DNA of 64,000 nt from Anomaloglossus baeobatrachus (Eukaryota; Chordata; Amphibia; Anura; Aromobatidae), in contig NC_134353.1 in the NCBI RefSeq assembly GCF_048569485.1, forward strand, positions 700,588,958-700,652,957, written 5' to 3'. Made by a program: the position numbers and the translations under genes. Positions within the stretch are counted from its first letter, which is position 1. Each line of letters starts with the position of its first letter. Under the pieces are notes generated by a model, which saw only the letters and a program-made list of their open reading frames with translations, was not told the origin of the DNA and searched no databases. Below are positions 1 through 11,039 of the stretch, piece after piece.

Positions 1-34
1 CACATTGCGACTACACGGGTACCAAAACAAACAA

Positions 35-504
35 GGCTGCTTTCACACATCCGGTTTTTCCTGTGCGGCACAATCCGGCGCTTTGCAGAAAAAACGCAAC
101 CGTTTTTTTTTGCCGCCGTTTGCGTTTTTTTGCATAGACTTACATTAGTGCCGTATTGTGCCGCATGGGCTTGCGGTCGGTCCGGTTTTTGCCGCATATG
201 GCAGATTTAGTCGATGCGGCGGCCGGATGGAACGTTGCCTGGCACGTTTTTTTGTCCAACAAAAAAAAAAAAACGCATCGCGCCGCATCCGGCCGATGCA
301 GCGCAATTTGCAATGCATGCCTAGGGACACCGCATGCGTTTTTTTCCACTGCGCATGCTCAGTAGCCTGCCACAAGCGGCAAAAAACGGACGGGCCGCAT
401 GTAAAAAACTTATGCAAAGGATGCGGTTTTGTCGCCGCATTCGTTGCATAGCTTTTAGAGCCGGATTGGCCGGCTCTGCTAAAACCGGATGTGTGAAAGC
501 AGCC
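35..504. mobile_element. PIF/Harbinger-like MITE
   Basis: Terminal inverted repeats GGCTGCTTTCACACATCCGG (left) and its complement (right) bound a 0.47-kb non-coding element. The flanking triplets are CAA and TAA, close to the TWA target duplications of Harbinger-type transposons but not identical. The interior is rich in TGCGGC/GCCGCA motifs and has no coding frame worth keeping. Superfamily assignment is inferred from TIR style and 3-bp flanks. Confidence 0.7.
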
Positions 505-1492
505 TAAGTTGCAAGAGAACAGACCTGGTTGGATTATTTTGCTACTTGCTTGTCAAGGTCACGATAACCTTGGGGATTCAATGCAACCCCAGTCACTGGT
601 ATTGCTCTACGATGTAGCAGCGCGACTTAAATCTTTGCCCGCGCAACCTGCCTAATGCATCTGTAAGCCAAAACCTGTAATCTATGAAAACTCACTTTGC
701 TGACACGTAGCTGACGGCAGTACATTTCTCTGCACTAAGGTCAATAAAGGCTGAAATCTCCACTTCAGCCTCCATTGTGTTACGTGGCAGAAATGAGGCT
801 CTGTAATAGGAAATTCACATGCTAATAAAAAAAATAGATTTTGAATCTGCTACAACTTGCACTGAGTCTGGTCAGTGTTCACACTATGGAGTGGTTTCCG
901 TATGTGGCCTTCGTCAGTACTTCCAGTTGTTAACAGAAAACATCTACACAAGAAGAAAACATATGACGCCAAGATGAGTAATAGGAATTAAGTTACTCAT
1001 CGCTCTATAGAAATTTGTCATGTGAAATCTGTAATTCAAAAGTGGAGGTTTTCTTCAAAATAAACCCGTCAACTCTCATAATGTCTGTTTCACAAAACAT
1101 AGTTGTATGCCTCATAGAATACCAGTGATCTACAATCAAAGCTCTGCATTGTACTGTATCTCTTTATCATTCTCATCAATATGGTTCATCCCTACAAAGG
1201 CCAAAATGACAGCACTAATTAGACAATGTCTCGGTACGGTCACACAGTGTTGCATGCGGCCCATGACCACATTCACAACAGTGATGTATGAGTATTCACT
1301 TCCCCAGATTTTTGTGGCACACACACTGTGGGATTGTACCCTTTGAGTGTGTAGAGACCTATCTCCCTGACATTGGGAATGTCCACAGAGTTGTCATCCA
1401 GGACCATATTCTTGAAAATAATACCAATACACTGGAGATCAAAATAAGAGACTAACACACAATTTCCTAAATGTTAAGCTCATTGTGTAGTC
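505..1492. other. no recognisable feature
   Basis: AT-rich sequence between two transposons. No exon, transposase remnant, tandem repeat or RNA gene was recognised here. Confidence 0.5.
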
Positions 1493-2918
1493 CAGGGGTG
1501 GGGAACCTTTTTTCTACCGGGAGCCATTTGAAAATTTCTACCAACCTTCGAGGGCCACACAAAACTATCAACTTGAAAATTACTCTAATATATTTGGTCA
1601 AACAATTAGCTCACTGTGGCGGCTGGAGCTTCTAATCTTTAGTGCAGCTGTAATATTAGGTGATACTGATCTTTTTGCTTTTCACAACTGCCTTTCCAGG
1701 TCTGATTTGGCTGGGCCTCCTGTATATACATCACAGGAGAGGGTTGGAAAAAATATAGATCACTGGAGAGGCTGAGGGGCATAGACATGACTAGGGAAGC
1801 TGGAGGCAAAGACATCAAAGGAGTTGCTGAGGGCAAATACATCACTTGGGAGGAGTATACATCACTAGAAAAGCTGAAAGAAATAGACGTGGCTGTGGGC
1901 ATAGACATCACTGGGGGGTACATACATCACTGGGACTATATACATCATTGATGGGGAGCACAGACATAGCTGGGGGGGGCATAAACATTGCTGGGGAGGG
2001 CTGTGAGGAATATACATCATTAGGGAAGCAGCGAGGCATAGACATCACTGGGGGTACATATATCACTGGGTGGCACAGACATCACTGAGGGTATATAAAC
2101 ATCACTGGGTTGCACAGACATAGCTGGGGGGCACAAACATTGCTGGAGGTATATACATAGCTGGGGGGCATAGACAGCCCTGGGGGATTGCCGGAGGGGC
2201 ACAGACAGCCATGGGGGATTGCCGGAGGGGCACAGACAGCCCTGGAGGATTGATATAGGGGCACAGACAGCCCTGGGGGACTGCCAGAGGGGCACAAAGA
2301 GCGATGGGAGAGGCTGGAGGCACAGAGACTTGGGTACGCTGGGGGCACAGAAAACAATGGGGGAGGCTGGAGACACAGACAGACCTGGGGGCACTGACAG
2401 ACCTGGGAGAGGCTGGGGGCATTGACAGACCTGGGGGCTCTGACAGACCTGGGGGAGGCTGGGGGCATTGACAGACCTTGGGGAGGCTGGGGACAAGGAC
2501 AGACCTAAGGGAGGCTGGGATCACAGAAAGCGCTAGGGGAGACTGCGGTCACAGAGAGAGGGCACTGCCGCCGGGCACAAAGAGAGAGCGCTGCCGCCGG
2601 GCACACAGACAAAGCGTTGCCGCCAGGCACAGACAGACCGCTGCCGCCAGGCAGAGTAGGACCTGGGGGACGATGGGGCAGTCGCTCCTCTTTTGTTGGA
2701 CTGTAGCGCACCTTCCTCCCGTACGTCCTCACGTAGCCAGTGCCAGCGTAATCGCAGCATTCAGTATTGAATGCACCGTGCGGGGTCTTAAAGGGCTTGC
2801 AGCCAGCAAGATGCGGCTGCCGCCCCAGCACTGCAGTCCCTGGGAATCAGCCCAGGGGCCGCAGAAAAAGTCATTGCGGGACGCATACGGCCCGCGGGCC
2901 GGAGATTCCCCACCCCTG
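1493..2918. mobile_element. non-autonomous hAT element with 8-bp TSD
   Basis: The ends are CAGGGGTGGGGAACC and its complement, typical hAT termini. The flanking octamers GTGTAGTC (1485-1492) and GTGCAGTC (2919-2926) agree at 7 of 8 positions and are the target site duplication. No transposase is present; the interior has been taken over by a minisatellite. A related element lies at about 8640-9598. Confidence 0.85.
1715..2690. repeat. minisatellite inside the hAT element
   Basis: Imperfect tandem units of roughly 22-35 bp built on motifs such as ACATCACTGGGGG and CACAGACAGCCCTGGGGG, drifting to CTGGGGGAGGCTGGGGGC near the right end. Apparent reading frames across it are artefacts of the repeat. 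Confidence 0.8.
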
Positions 2919-3654
2919 GTGCAGTCCTATGTGATTACATCCTAACATGAGTAAGCTAGCAGTATTTTAAGTTTATTTCATGAACTGAATTTATTCCAAA
3001 GCACATAATAAAAATGTAAATGAGATAAATGTAAAACAAGGATCAAATGAGAACACTTTCAAATACCTGCAAGTTAATCTGGCACCTGGTGCTAATTTCC
3101 TTAATTATCTAAATAACCCTACGTAATCGTCAGCCTAACATTTCCAGTTTGCACTGACTTGCAAAAATTATTCGCTTTTCCAAAGTGACGGAATCCCTCC
3201 AGCACCAGGTTGTCCAGATGATGGCCAAAGGGGTGACCCTATCAGCCATAGCAAGAGAAGTTGGTTGTTCCAAGTCAGATTTCAGATTGTTCTCAAATTT
3301 TCCCAGTGCATGTTTGTTACCCATGGGTGTTTCCACTCAGAATACACAATTACAAATGAATGTCCTTGATCAATGATATTCTTTTATTGTAATTTATAGG
3401 TTTTTGGGGGGTTTTCAATTTATCTGACATTAACGACTATTGAGTACATATTTTCTAAACACTGTTGACGTCATACAAAAAAAACTAAAAGTCAGGTATA
3501 TAGTCACACATCAGAATGTATATAGACGCGTTCAGAAATATAGTTCCAGTAAATGAATGTGTTGTCAATAGGGGAAGGATGTAAGCCACTGCCGGACACC
3601 TTAAAGGGCAGCTTATCTCCTAGGACAACAACATTACCTTTCTTAGGCAACTAC
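2919..3654. other. mostly unassigned sequence
   Basis: AT-rich spacer between the hAT element and the next MITE. Apart from a short helix-turn-helix-like fragment (separate entry at 3185-3290) nothing was recognised. Confidence 0.4.
3185..3290 (+). pseudogene. helix-turn-helix fragment of a Tc1/mariner-type transposase
   Basis: The translation starts MTESLQHQVVQMMAKG and continues with VTLSAIAREVGCSKS, which resembles the N-terminal helix-turn-helix of Tc1/mariner transposases (pattern: hydrophobic run, AKG, SAIAREVG, SKS). It stops making sense about 35 residues in and no catalytic domain follows, so it would be a small fragment. The assignment rests on this short motif only. Confidence 0.35.
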
Positions 3655-3657
3655 TAA

Positions 3658-4483
3658 AGCTGGAGTCACACACAACGACAGCGACAACGACGTCGCTGTT
3701 ACATCACCATTTTCTGTGACGTAACAGCGACCCTGAAAGTCGTTACATGATCGCTATTTAGCTGTCAAACGTAGTTTTAAACTATGGAGCAGCGATCATA
3801 ACGACCTCGACGGTCGTTGGGACGTGTGACACGCGTCGCTGTGCAACGGCTCAGACCTTGATAGAGGCGTGGTGTTTACCCCTTTGCGTTACCTTTTTCA
3901 CGCCCCTCTGTTCCGATTGGTGGAAGAATACAACTACTATAATACTGCTCCTATATACAAGACTACTATCCTATATACAACAATTTGAGAACACAAAGCA
4001 TACCTACCTTTTCAATCACAAGGTATGATGAAAGATCCACAAAGAACGGTGCACTACCGACACCAGAGACTCTACTACGTGGAACACAGAATGGAACTTT
4101 AACAATGAAATCACTGTAACGCCTTTGGCAAGTTACCCAATCGGAATGCTGTTGTGACCACCAATCGGCGTCGTGGGGGCGTTGTAAAAAACACCGCAAA
4201 AACACGCCCTTGTCCTGCCTTCATTCTCATGTCACTGCCTTCAGCATCGTTGCGACCGTCGCTGCTATGGTGTCAAACACAAGGATGCATGTGGCGCAGC
4301 GTGATAGCAGCGATCAAAAAATGAACTGGGATATTCAAGAGCGAGCAGCGATCTCGCAGCAGGGGTCTGATCGTTGTTATGTGTCACACATAGCGACGTC
4401 GCTGTTCAGGTCGCTGCTACGTCACAGAAAATGGCGACTTTGCAGCGACATCGTTGTCACCGTCGCTGTGTGTGACACCAGTT
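3658..4483. mobile_element. Harbinger-like MITE, TAA duplication
   Basis: The left terminus AGCTGGAGTCACACA and the right terminus (reverse complement AACTGGTGTCACACA) agree at 13 of 15 positions. TAA flanks both ends (3655-3657 and 4484-4486). The interior is rich in CGACGTCGCTG-type motifs in inverted orientation. Non-coding. Confidence 0.75.
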
Positions 4484-4486
4484 TAA

Positions 4487-5244
4487 GGTTTGACATCTCC
4501 ATATACATTGGATTGTTAGAAATTGAAGTTGAGCCATCACTTATCTAGGTGTATGGTTTTCTTAAGAATGTAAAAATAATGTACAGTTAATAATTCCTAT
4601 GAGAAACTCCTTCGTGGATGATTATCACTAGTAACATTATTAACACAAAAAAATAAAAATTGTGAGTCCTAAGCTGTATACTGAACTATCTGTTCATCAT
4701 CTCATTCAAAGACTTAACCTACGATTTCTTATAGAACATACCAGTGATTCAATGTTAATGGCACAGTTGTCATTCATCTCTTCACTCAACGAAACCTACA
4801 CTCATCCTGCAGGATTTCAGACAAGAAATTGTGATTTACTGGTTTCAGGTCACACCCAACTGACAGACTAAGAAACAATGCAAATATGTCAATACGCATT
4901 GATGCAATATAGCAGCCTGTCTCATGATCACTGACGTGTTCCTGCTTCTTAGGTAATGATGGTGGAATAATATTGTGCCACCGGGAAGTGAAAAGCAGGA
5001 AGGGTTTGTTGGGGGACCCTGCTAATGATATTCACGCACTGTGCTGAGCTTGGTCCTAAGCTTATGATCTCAGAAAATACAGGCTTAGTATTTGAAATGT
5101 ATTCCGAGCATTAATATAGCTTTTGAAGTTGAAATAAATATCTTCTGATGTGGAGAGTGGAAAGACGCATCTTGGCTATACATTCCTCAGAAAATGGCTG
5201 TCATGAACTGGACTTTTTTTCATTTTTTTTGGTCTTTACAACTT
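4487..5244. other. no recognisable feature
   Basis: AT-rich sequence with no exon, transposase remnant or tandem array that I can recognise. Confidence 0.5.
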
Positions 5245-5247
5245 TAA

Positions 5248-5580
5248 GCTATGTGCCCACGGGAGCTTGCTTCTGCAGATTTTGCCGCGGAAAACCTGCG
5301 GATTTATCTGGATTTCCCAGATAAATCCGCAGGTTTCAGCAACTACAGACACTCCCCATGTTATCCTATGGGACATGGGGAGTGTCTGTGTCCACGCTGC
5401 GGAATGTGCGGCTGCGGAATATGTTGCGGATGTCCCGCAGCCGCACATAACTGCATGTCAATTATTCCTGCGGAATTACCTGCGGAAATCCCGGCCCTCC
5501 ACTATGGAGATAGAAGCCGGGACGTCCGCAGGTAAGTCGCATGAAAGTCCGCAGGTACGAACTCCCGTGGGCACATAGCC
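5248..5580. mobile_element. Harbinger-like MITE, TAA duplication
   Basis: The left end GCTATGTGCCCACGGGAG and the right end complementary to GGCTATGTGCCCACGGGAG are flanked by TAA at 5245-5247 and 5581-5583. The interior contains inverted CTGCGGATTTATCTGG motifs. Non-coding; it belongs to the same broad TIR group (GGCTATGTGC...) as the elements at 29983 and 41914. Confidence 0.8.
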
Positions 5581-5583
5581 TAA

Positions 5584-5946
5584 GGCCCCTTTACACACTG
5601 AGATTTTCCAGCGATCTCGACCTGGCCGGGATCGCTTTAAAAGTCTTTAACAGTCGCTGGTGAGCTGTCAAACAGGCAGATCTGGCCAACGACGCAGCAG
5701 CGATATGGACCTGCAGAATGACCTTGCTGGAAAGGGAACGCTAGCACACCTATGGGCTGGGTCGCTAACGATGTTGTTGTAACGGTGTCAAACACACCGA
5801 TACATGCTGCGCAGCGGGAAACAAAGGACCAAAGAATGGTCCTGAACGACTTGTAGGGCTCAGTGACCTCACAGCGGGGGCCAGGTCCACAAAATCGGTG
5901 ACGTTACAGCGATATCGCTAGCGATGTTGCAGTGTGTAAAGGGGCC
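5584..5946. mobile_element. Harbinger-like MITE abutting the previous one
   Basis: TIR GGCCCCTTTACACACTG on the left and its complement on the right. The left flank TAA is the same triplet that serves as right flank of the preceding MITE. The right flank reads TTTAAA, so the exact duplication is uncertain. The interior has palindromic GCGATATCGCTAGCGAT motifs. Confidence 0.75.
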
Positions 5947-6117
5947 TTTAAAATCACTAGTGAATGGGTTACTTTACATACAGGATACAGGCTGCTGTGT
6001 CTCCTAAATTAACAATAGGATCATCATAATATATTTATTGGTGTATCCCACTAATTGATACCAAAAAGTGATTCACTAGTGTTGTTCAGATGCAACAGTC
6101 TCTTAAAGGCTGGAAAC

Positions 6118-6600
6118 ACATCTATGCGAGTAAAATCGGTCCGACTAGGCTGAAAAATACTCGGCTGATTTTAGTTCACGTTAGGTGCGAGTGCAACGCA
6201 AGTGCAACGCTTTTTGCTCGCGTGTGTCTCGCGTTTGCGATGCTAGTTTCATGCAACATCTTATTATATAAAAGCTATTACACATGTGTCATTTAATTTA
6301 CCTTTGGGAATGTGCTGTCACATTCATCTAATGAGCGAAGTTACTGCCACACTCGCAAATGTGAATGCTGGTGCGCGTGTGTGATCCTACTTTTAATCCC
6401 CTTCCATAGGAAATCATTGGGACAAATGGTGCGAGAAACTCGTAAAAAAAGCAGCATGCTGCGATTTTTTTCTCAGTCCGATTTGGACTGAGAAAAAAAT
6501 TGCAGATGAGAGCTGAATCATTCACTAACATGTGTCTGATTCCAATGCGAGTTTTTCTCGCCTTGCTCTACTGCGAGAAACTCGCAAGTGAGAAGCAGCC
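6118..6600. mobile_element. diverged MITE
   Basis: The left end GGCTGGAAACACATCTATGCGAG and the right end (complement GGCTGCTTCTCACTTGCGAG) are partly similar inverted repeats, and the interior is rich in TGCGAG/CTCGCA. Flanks are TAA-like on the left and CAA on the right. The poor TIR match suggests an old copy. Confidence 0.5.
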
Positions 6601-6639
6601 CAAAGATAAAAAAACTGACCCCATAGAATAGTCTGTGTT

Positions 6640-7250
6640 CAAGGGAATCTGTCAGCAAGATCAAACAGCATTTGTGTGCATGCAGGTCTTTGAAATGTAA
6701 TTAATTTGACACCTTTATATATTTTATTTGTTGCTGCTCTCCCGAGTAATTAGCATTTTTAGTTATGCACAAAAAGTTTTAAGGGGTGACAAAGGACTTA
6801 AAAAGCCCCTTATCATAAATCCGCAGCTCACTGAGTGACAGCTCAGCTGCCCAATAGTTGGCAAGAGCATGGTGGGTTGTCTGGATTGTGAATGGACACC
6901 CCAGCTGCCCAATTAGGGACTAGGGCATAGCCAATCAGAATGGGCTTCCTCAAGGTGTCACCCTTTCTGGGTGGTTGCCTGGCTATTAGCTCGCTGGTGG
7001 TCAGATCATTGCCAGGCTTAGCTTTACTCTATGGTGTCCATGCCTTGTACTTGTGTTCTGCTGTTCTGATCTCTTGCTGCCTGACCTTGGACTTTGCCTT
7101 TGACTGTCATTTGCTTAGCCCCTTTTGTCTCATTTCAGAACCATTTTGGACTTCTAACCTTGGACTAGGCCTGTTTTTCTCTTTTGCCCCCTGCCTTTGA
7201 CGTACATTCTTGGAATTTGACCTCGGATTGCTTGACTCCCCTGTCTCAGG
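6640..7250. other. unassigned, with a fragment of a common anuran-type repeat
   Basis: Begins with GGGAATCTGTCAGCAAGATC, a terminal-like motif similar to the longer element at 49890-50601, but no matching right end is seen. The remainder up to the palindrome is not recognised. Confidence 0.35.
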
Positions 7251-7258
7251 CCTAAAAC

Positions 7259-7397
7259 AACCATAGAGAAACACTGCACACTCAGTTGTATATGCTATAT
7301 AAATTTATTATGAAGGGTTCAAAAAAGGCTTTTTTGAACCCTTCATAATAAATTTATATAGCATATACAACTGAGTGTGCAGTGTTTCTCTATGGTT
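7259..7397. repeat. perfect 139-bp palindrome
   Basis: Two 69-nt arms are exact reverse complements around a single central base at 7328. The arms begin AACCATAGAGAAACACTGC. There is essentially no loop. It resembles the terminal foldbacks of retro-inserted fragments elsewhere in the window (32596-32908, 16007-16730), but its origin is not certain. Confidence 0.95.
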
Positions 7398-7489
7398 ATA
7401 ATTGTGGGGTTTCCCCATTCACTAGCACCTCACCTCACAAAGTGTGCACGCCCCTTTTTTTCATTATCAGGCCTACCTAAAACACACTT

Positions 7490-8095
7490 CCGCAAAAAAA
7501 ACGTATGTGTCTCACGGTCCGTTTTTCGGGTCCGTGTTCCATTTTTTAGGGGCGTTTCTCCGGTACGTATGGCATCCGTGTGATGGCGTATGTGAGCCGT
7601 GTGTGCGTGTGGAATGTCCGTATTGACATAAAATACGTACGTGTGCTGTCCGTTTTTAAAGGCCCGCATTCTTACCCAATTAACGTTGTTAATCATTCAT
7701 CATGAGATCCTGGTGTTTTTGTTTGCCATCAATTGACCTGATAGATTGGTAACAAGTGTTTCAAATTTTGTAATGAAAAACGGACACGGACGATACGTGC
7801 TGAACACGGACATACTCCGTGTGGGGTCCGTGCAGGCACGGACCCATAGACTAAAGCGGATCCGTGCCTGCGTGTTGCCGGACAAAAACGGACATGTTGT
7901 CCGTGTAGAAAAGCGCACACACGTACTTACCACACGGACACACGTTCCGTGTGATTTTACGTGCGTGTGCCATCTAATAATAACATGGGTCTCCGTGTGT
8001 ACGTGTCTCCGGTACGTGCAAATACGTACCGCACACGTACAAATTACACGGATGTGTGTTGCGGGACTCACAGCTTGTCCGTGAGAAGTGGCGAT
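7490..8095. repeat. CGTGTG-rich degenerate transposon-like repeat
   Basis: Dense ACGGAC/CGTGTG/GTCCGT motifs occur in both orientations, as in MITEs with long internal inverted repeats. No clean termini or target duplication could be fixed, so the limits are approximate. Confidence 0.4.
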
Positions 8096-8639
8096 AGCAA
8101 GCATCATACCACTGTTTTCTAGGTTATTTCCCCTCTCAACATCATTCTTTTTAGCTTGATAATTCACTCTCTGTGTAACAAGGTGCCAGGCAAGAAAGTA
8201 AGACAGTTATTAAAAGGGTTGTCCGACCTTAGGGTACAAATCTGCAGTTGCTATATCTGACTACAGATATGAATCCTCACAGTGTGCACACTCCTCGCTA
8301 TGAAGATTCTCCATTGTCGGGTACAAGTAAGCTATTTGTATACATACAGTCAGATGTCGACTAGGCGTACGCAACCTTGCTTAATGTAAGTGTATTGAGC
8401 AAGGTCAGATATTTTTAGTTGGAATGTGACTGGAATTATGCATCTCACATGCTTGCAATCACATGACCATCTCCCCCATCTCCCCACTTCCGGCACCAGT
8501 GATCCTTCACAGCGTGAAGTGCAAGTGCCATATCCCTTCTGGGCACATGCGGGTATATATGTTCCCAGCCTGGTTTCTGACCCTTCCTGGTGAATATGTC
8601 CTCCTCCCGGTATACATGTCAACAGATTGGTAAATCATA
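8096..8639. other. unassigned sequence
   Basis: Contains a segment starting near 8215 (AAAAGGGTTGTCCGACCTTA) that looks like an interspersed repeat, but no paired end or coding frame was found. Confidence 0.35.
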
Positions 8640-8654
8640 TGCATCATGTAGGAT

Positions 8655-9015
8655 ACGCTGAAGACAGATACATCACAGGAGGGGCTGGGGGCATATATAT
8701 ACAAATCACAGGAGGGGCTGGGGGCATATATATACAAATCACAGGAGGGGCTGGGGGCATATATATACATCACAGGAGGGGCTGGGGCATATACTGTATA
8801 TACATCACAGGGGGGCTGGGGACATATATAAATACATCACAGGAGGGGCTGGGGACATATACACACATCACAGCAGGAGGGGCTCTGGGGACATATACAC
8901 ACATCACAGCAGGAGGGGCTGGGGACATGTATATACATCACAGGAGGGGTTTGGGCCATATACATACATCACAGCAGGAGGGACTGGGAGCATATACACA
9001 TCACAGGAGGGGCTG
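8655..9015. repeat. minisatellite, about 30-32 bp units
   Basis: Units of the type ACATCACAGGAGGGGCTGGG plus GCATATATATACA, about ten copies, with insertions such as AGC in later units. Confidence 0.85.
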
Positions 9016-9169
9016 GGGCTCGGACAGTACTGCTGGGCACGGACAGAACTGGCGGTGGCACGGACAACACTAGAGGGGCACAAACAGGACTGGAGGACAT
9101 GAACAGGACTGAGGGAGCACAGACAGCATTGGGGGGGGTGGCACACAGCACACTGGAGGGAGGGTGGCT

Positions 9170-9585
9170 CACAGCATCGGGAGGCAGGAGGCTCATAGCA
9201 CCATGAGGCAGGAGGATCATAGCAGAAAGGCAGGAGGCTCACAGCAGAGAGGCAGGAGGCTCACAGCACCGAGAGGCAAGAGGCTCACAGCAGAGAGGGA
9301 GGAGGCTCACAGCAGAGAGGCAGGAGGCTCACAGCAGAGAGGCAGGAGGCTCACAGCAGAGAGGTAGGAGACTCACAGCACCGAGAGGCAAGAGGCTCAC
9401 AGCAGAGAGAGAGGAGGCTCACAGCAGAGAGGCAGGAGGCTCACAGCAGAGAGATAGGAGGCTCACAGCAATGAGGCAGGAGGCTCACAGCAGAGAGGCA
9501 GGAAGCTCACAGCTGAGAGGCAGGAGGCTCACAGCAGGGAGGCAGGAGGCTCACAGCAGGGAGGCATGAGATCACGGGCCCGAGG
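9170..9585. repeat. minisatellite, about 22-bp units
   Basis: Tandem units GAGGCAGGAGGCTCACAGCA with small variants (CCGAGAGGCAAGA, GAGATAGGA), about seventeen copies, ending just before the hAT terminus. Confidence 0.85.
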
Positions 9586-9619
9586 TTCCCCACTCCTGAT
9601 CTAGCTGAAGCAAGACAGG

Positions 9620-9691
9620 TGCTGGGGTCGGCGGGCCTGCGGTCTGCGTTTTTCAATTGTGAAACAAATCTGCAGTGTGTGCACATAGCCT
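9620..9691. mobile_element. right-end fragment of a Harbinger-like MITE
   Basis: The motif GTGTGTGCACATAGCC followed by TAA is the right terminus seen on other GGCTATGTGC elements in the window. No left end is visible. Confidence 0.45.
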
Positions 9692-10343
9692 AAAGGTACG
9701 TTTTTTCATGAGGATTTAGATATAGATTCTGCTCCTAAATCCACCTCAAAAAACAAATCAAATACTCTTTGCAGTTTCCATCTGATTTTAATGTGAAACT
9801 CTTATATAATGCACACAGTGCTCTTGTGATGTCCATACTGGCATCCCCATGATGTCCAGCGCCCCTCCCCCGATGAGGACGCCGGCACTCTCACCTTCCC
9901 GGTCACCTTGCGGTGACTGCTCCATCCCCAATACCTGCTTCTGTCTCCCAGGGCCTGCACATGCTGCACAGACTTTCCCTTTCTTAAAAGGCCTGTACAC
10001 CCTGACCCGTAAGTGCTTCTCACCATGGCTGAGTGGCATCAGAAATTTAAAGCACCTTCCCCTTTAGGAAGGTGACTGGGCAACTAGTTCTATATGTTTC
10101 TAGTTCTCAGGTTCCTTTGTGCTGCCACTGCTGTTACTGTGCTGTGTGGTGTTGCTGATTCTTATCTGTGTTTCAGTGAATGACAAGTCCACTGCTGCTG
10201 CAACTATCCCCACCGGCCGCTTCCTACGATATCCGCTGCTGCAAGTATCTACGCCGGCGCTCCTTACGATATCCTCTTGCACTGCTGCAAGTATCCACGT
10301 CAGCTGCTTCCTACGATATCCACTGCTGCCGCTTCCACAACCA
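9692..10343. other. unassigned interspersed sequence with a short tandem repeat
   Basis: About 10205-10335 holds two to three copies of a roughly 57-bp unit containing TTCCTACGATATCC and CTGCTGCAAGTATC. The rest gives no recognisable exon or transposase. It may belong to a retroelement cut in two by the insertion at 10428. Confidence 0.4.
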
Positions 10344-10427
10344 GAGACTATTTGGGTTTATGGCGCCAGCTGCCAAGGTACCATTGATCCCCTGGGGCTA
10401 CCCTCTGTCTGTCTATTGCCACCTCTT
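10344..10427. repeat. 84-bp direct repeat, left copy
   Basis: Identical over all 84 positions to 10956-11039 (begins GAGACTATTTGGGTTTATGG, ends TTGCCACCTCTT). It flanks the 528-bp insert at 10428-10955 and is best read as an exceptionally long target duplication. Confidence 0.95.
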
Positions 10428-10955
10428 ATAACAAAAGAATATATCCGGCACACCACTATGCAAAAGAGGAATCTTGGAATTGGTTTGAAAAAATCATGGA
10501 TTTATTGTGTATATACAGGAAAGTCCGTCCAACGTTTCGATCCAAAAGGATCTTTCACAGGGACAATGGGACTAGTGTGAAAAAAACAACAAAAACCATA
10601 CATAGAATTAAAAAACAGAAACAAAATGTCATCAGTGGTACACTGTAATGATTATATTACAGACATCATGAAAATAGCAGATACTGCAGTGACAAAAATA
10701 ACAATATGTATATGTAAATCCATAGATTTCATAGGCACCAACTGATGAAGCATGTAGATCTCCATTAAGACATAAAATAAACAACAATCTGTTGAAACAT
10801 GAAAGAATTCGTTAGAAAAGTGACCATACATAAAAATAGGACACGTACCCTGAGGTATACAAGGGTTGTCAACTCCTATCAGTGCAGGAGGCCATCAAAG
10901 TGTACCAGAAGGATGCAAAAGCGGTCTATGAAAAAGGTAGATGAGGAAATGAGAT
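10428..10955 (-). mobile_element. Penelope-like (PLE) insertion fragment
   Basis: A 528-bp insert flanked by the 84-bp direct repeats. Its motif CAACGTTTCGATCC followed by AAAAGGATCTTTCAC matches the hammerhead-bearing terminal repeat sequence known from Penelope-like elements, read on the minus strand. No reverse transcriptase or GIY-YIG domain is present, so this is a terminal fragment. The family call is an inference from the motif and from the long, variable target duplications PLEs can make. Confidence 0.55.
10531..10560 (-). ncRNA. degenerate hammerhead ribozyme core
   Basis: The minus strand reads CTGTGAAA, then GATCC-TTTT-GGATC (stem II with a 4-nt loop), then GAAACGTT. The hammerhead core is CUGAUGA, stem II, GAAA; here the first box is one base short, so the motif is probably inactive. 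Hammerheads of this small stem-II type are known from PLE terminal repeats. Confidence 0.5.
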
Positions 10956-11039
10956 GAGACTATTTGGGTTTATGGCGCCAGCTGCCAAGGTACCATTGAT
11001 CCCCTGGGGCTACCCTCTGTCTGTCTATTGCCACCTCTT
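10956..11039. repeat. 84-bp direct repeat, right copy
   Basis: Exact copy of 10344-10427. After it the sequence resumes with GTGACTTTAGTGAAG, presumably the continuation of the pre-insertion locus. Confidence 0.95.

Larger units (their letters stand above)
8640..9598. mobile_element. second copy of the minisatellite-bearing hAT family, left end missing
   Basis: The right end is complementary to CAGGAGTGGGGAACCTCGGG, matching the terminus of the 1493-2918 hAT. The interior likewise consists of G-rich tandem repeats with ACATCAC motifs. No left terminus or octamer duplication was found, so the left boundary is approximate and the copy appears truncated. Confidence 0.65.

Noticed and set aside
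2020-2945. Proline/serine-rich or glycine-rich frames over the 1.7-2.7 kb array
   Set aside because: They are readings of the hAT-internal minisatellite in several frames.
3185-3376. A 63-codon plus-strand frame as a host gene
   Set aside because: Only a helix-turn-helix-like stretch of about 30 residues is recognisable and it fits a transposase fragment better; no splice or start context.
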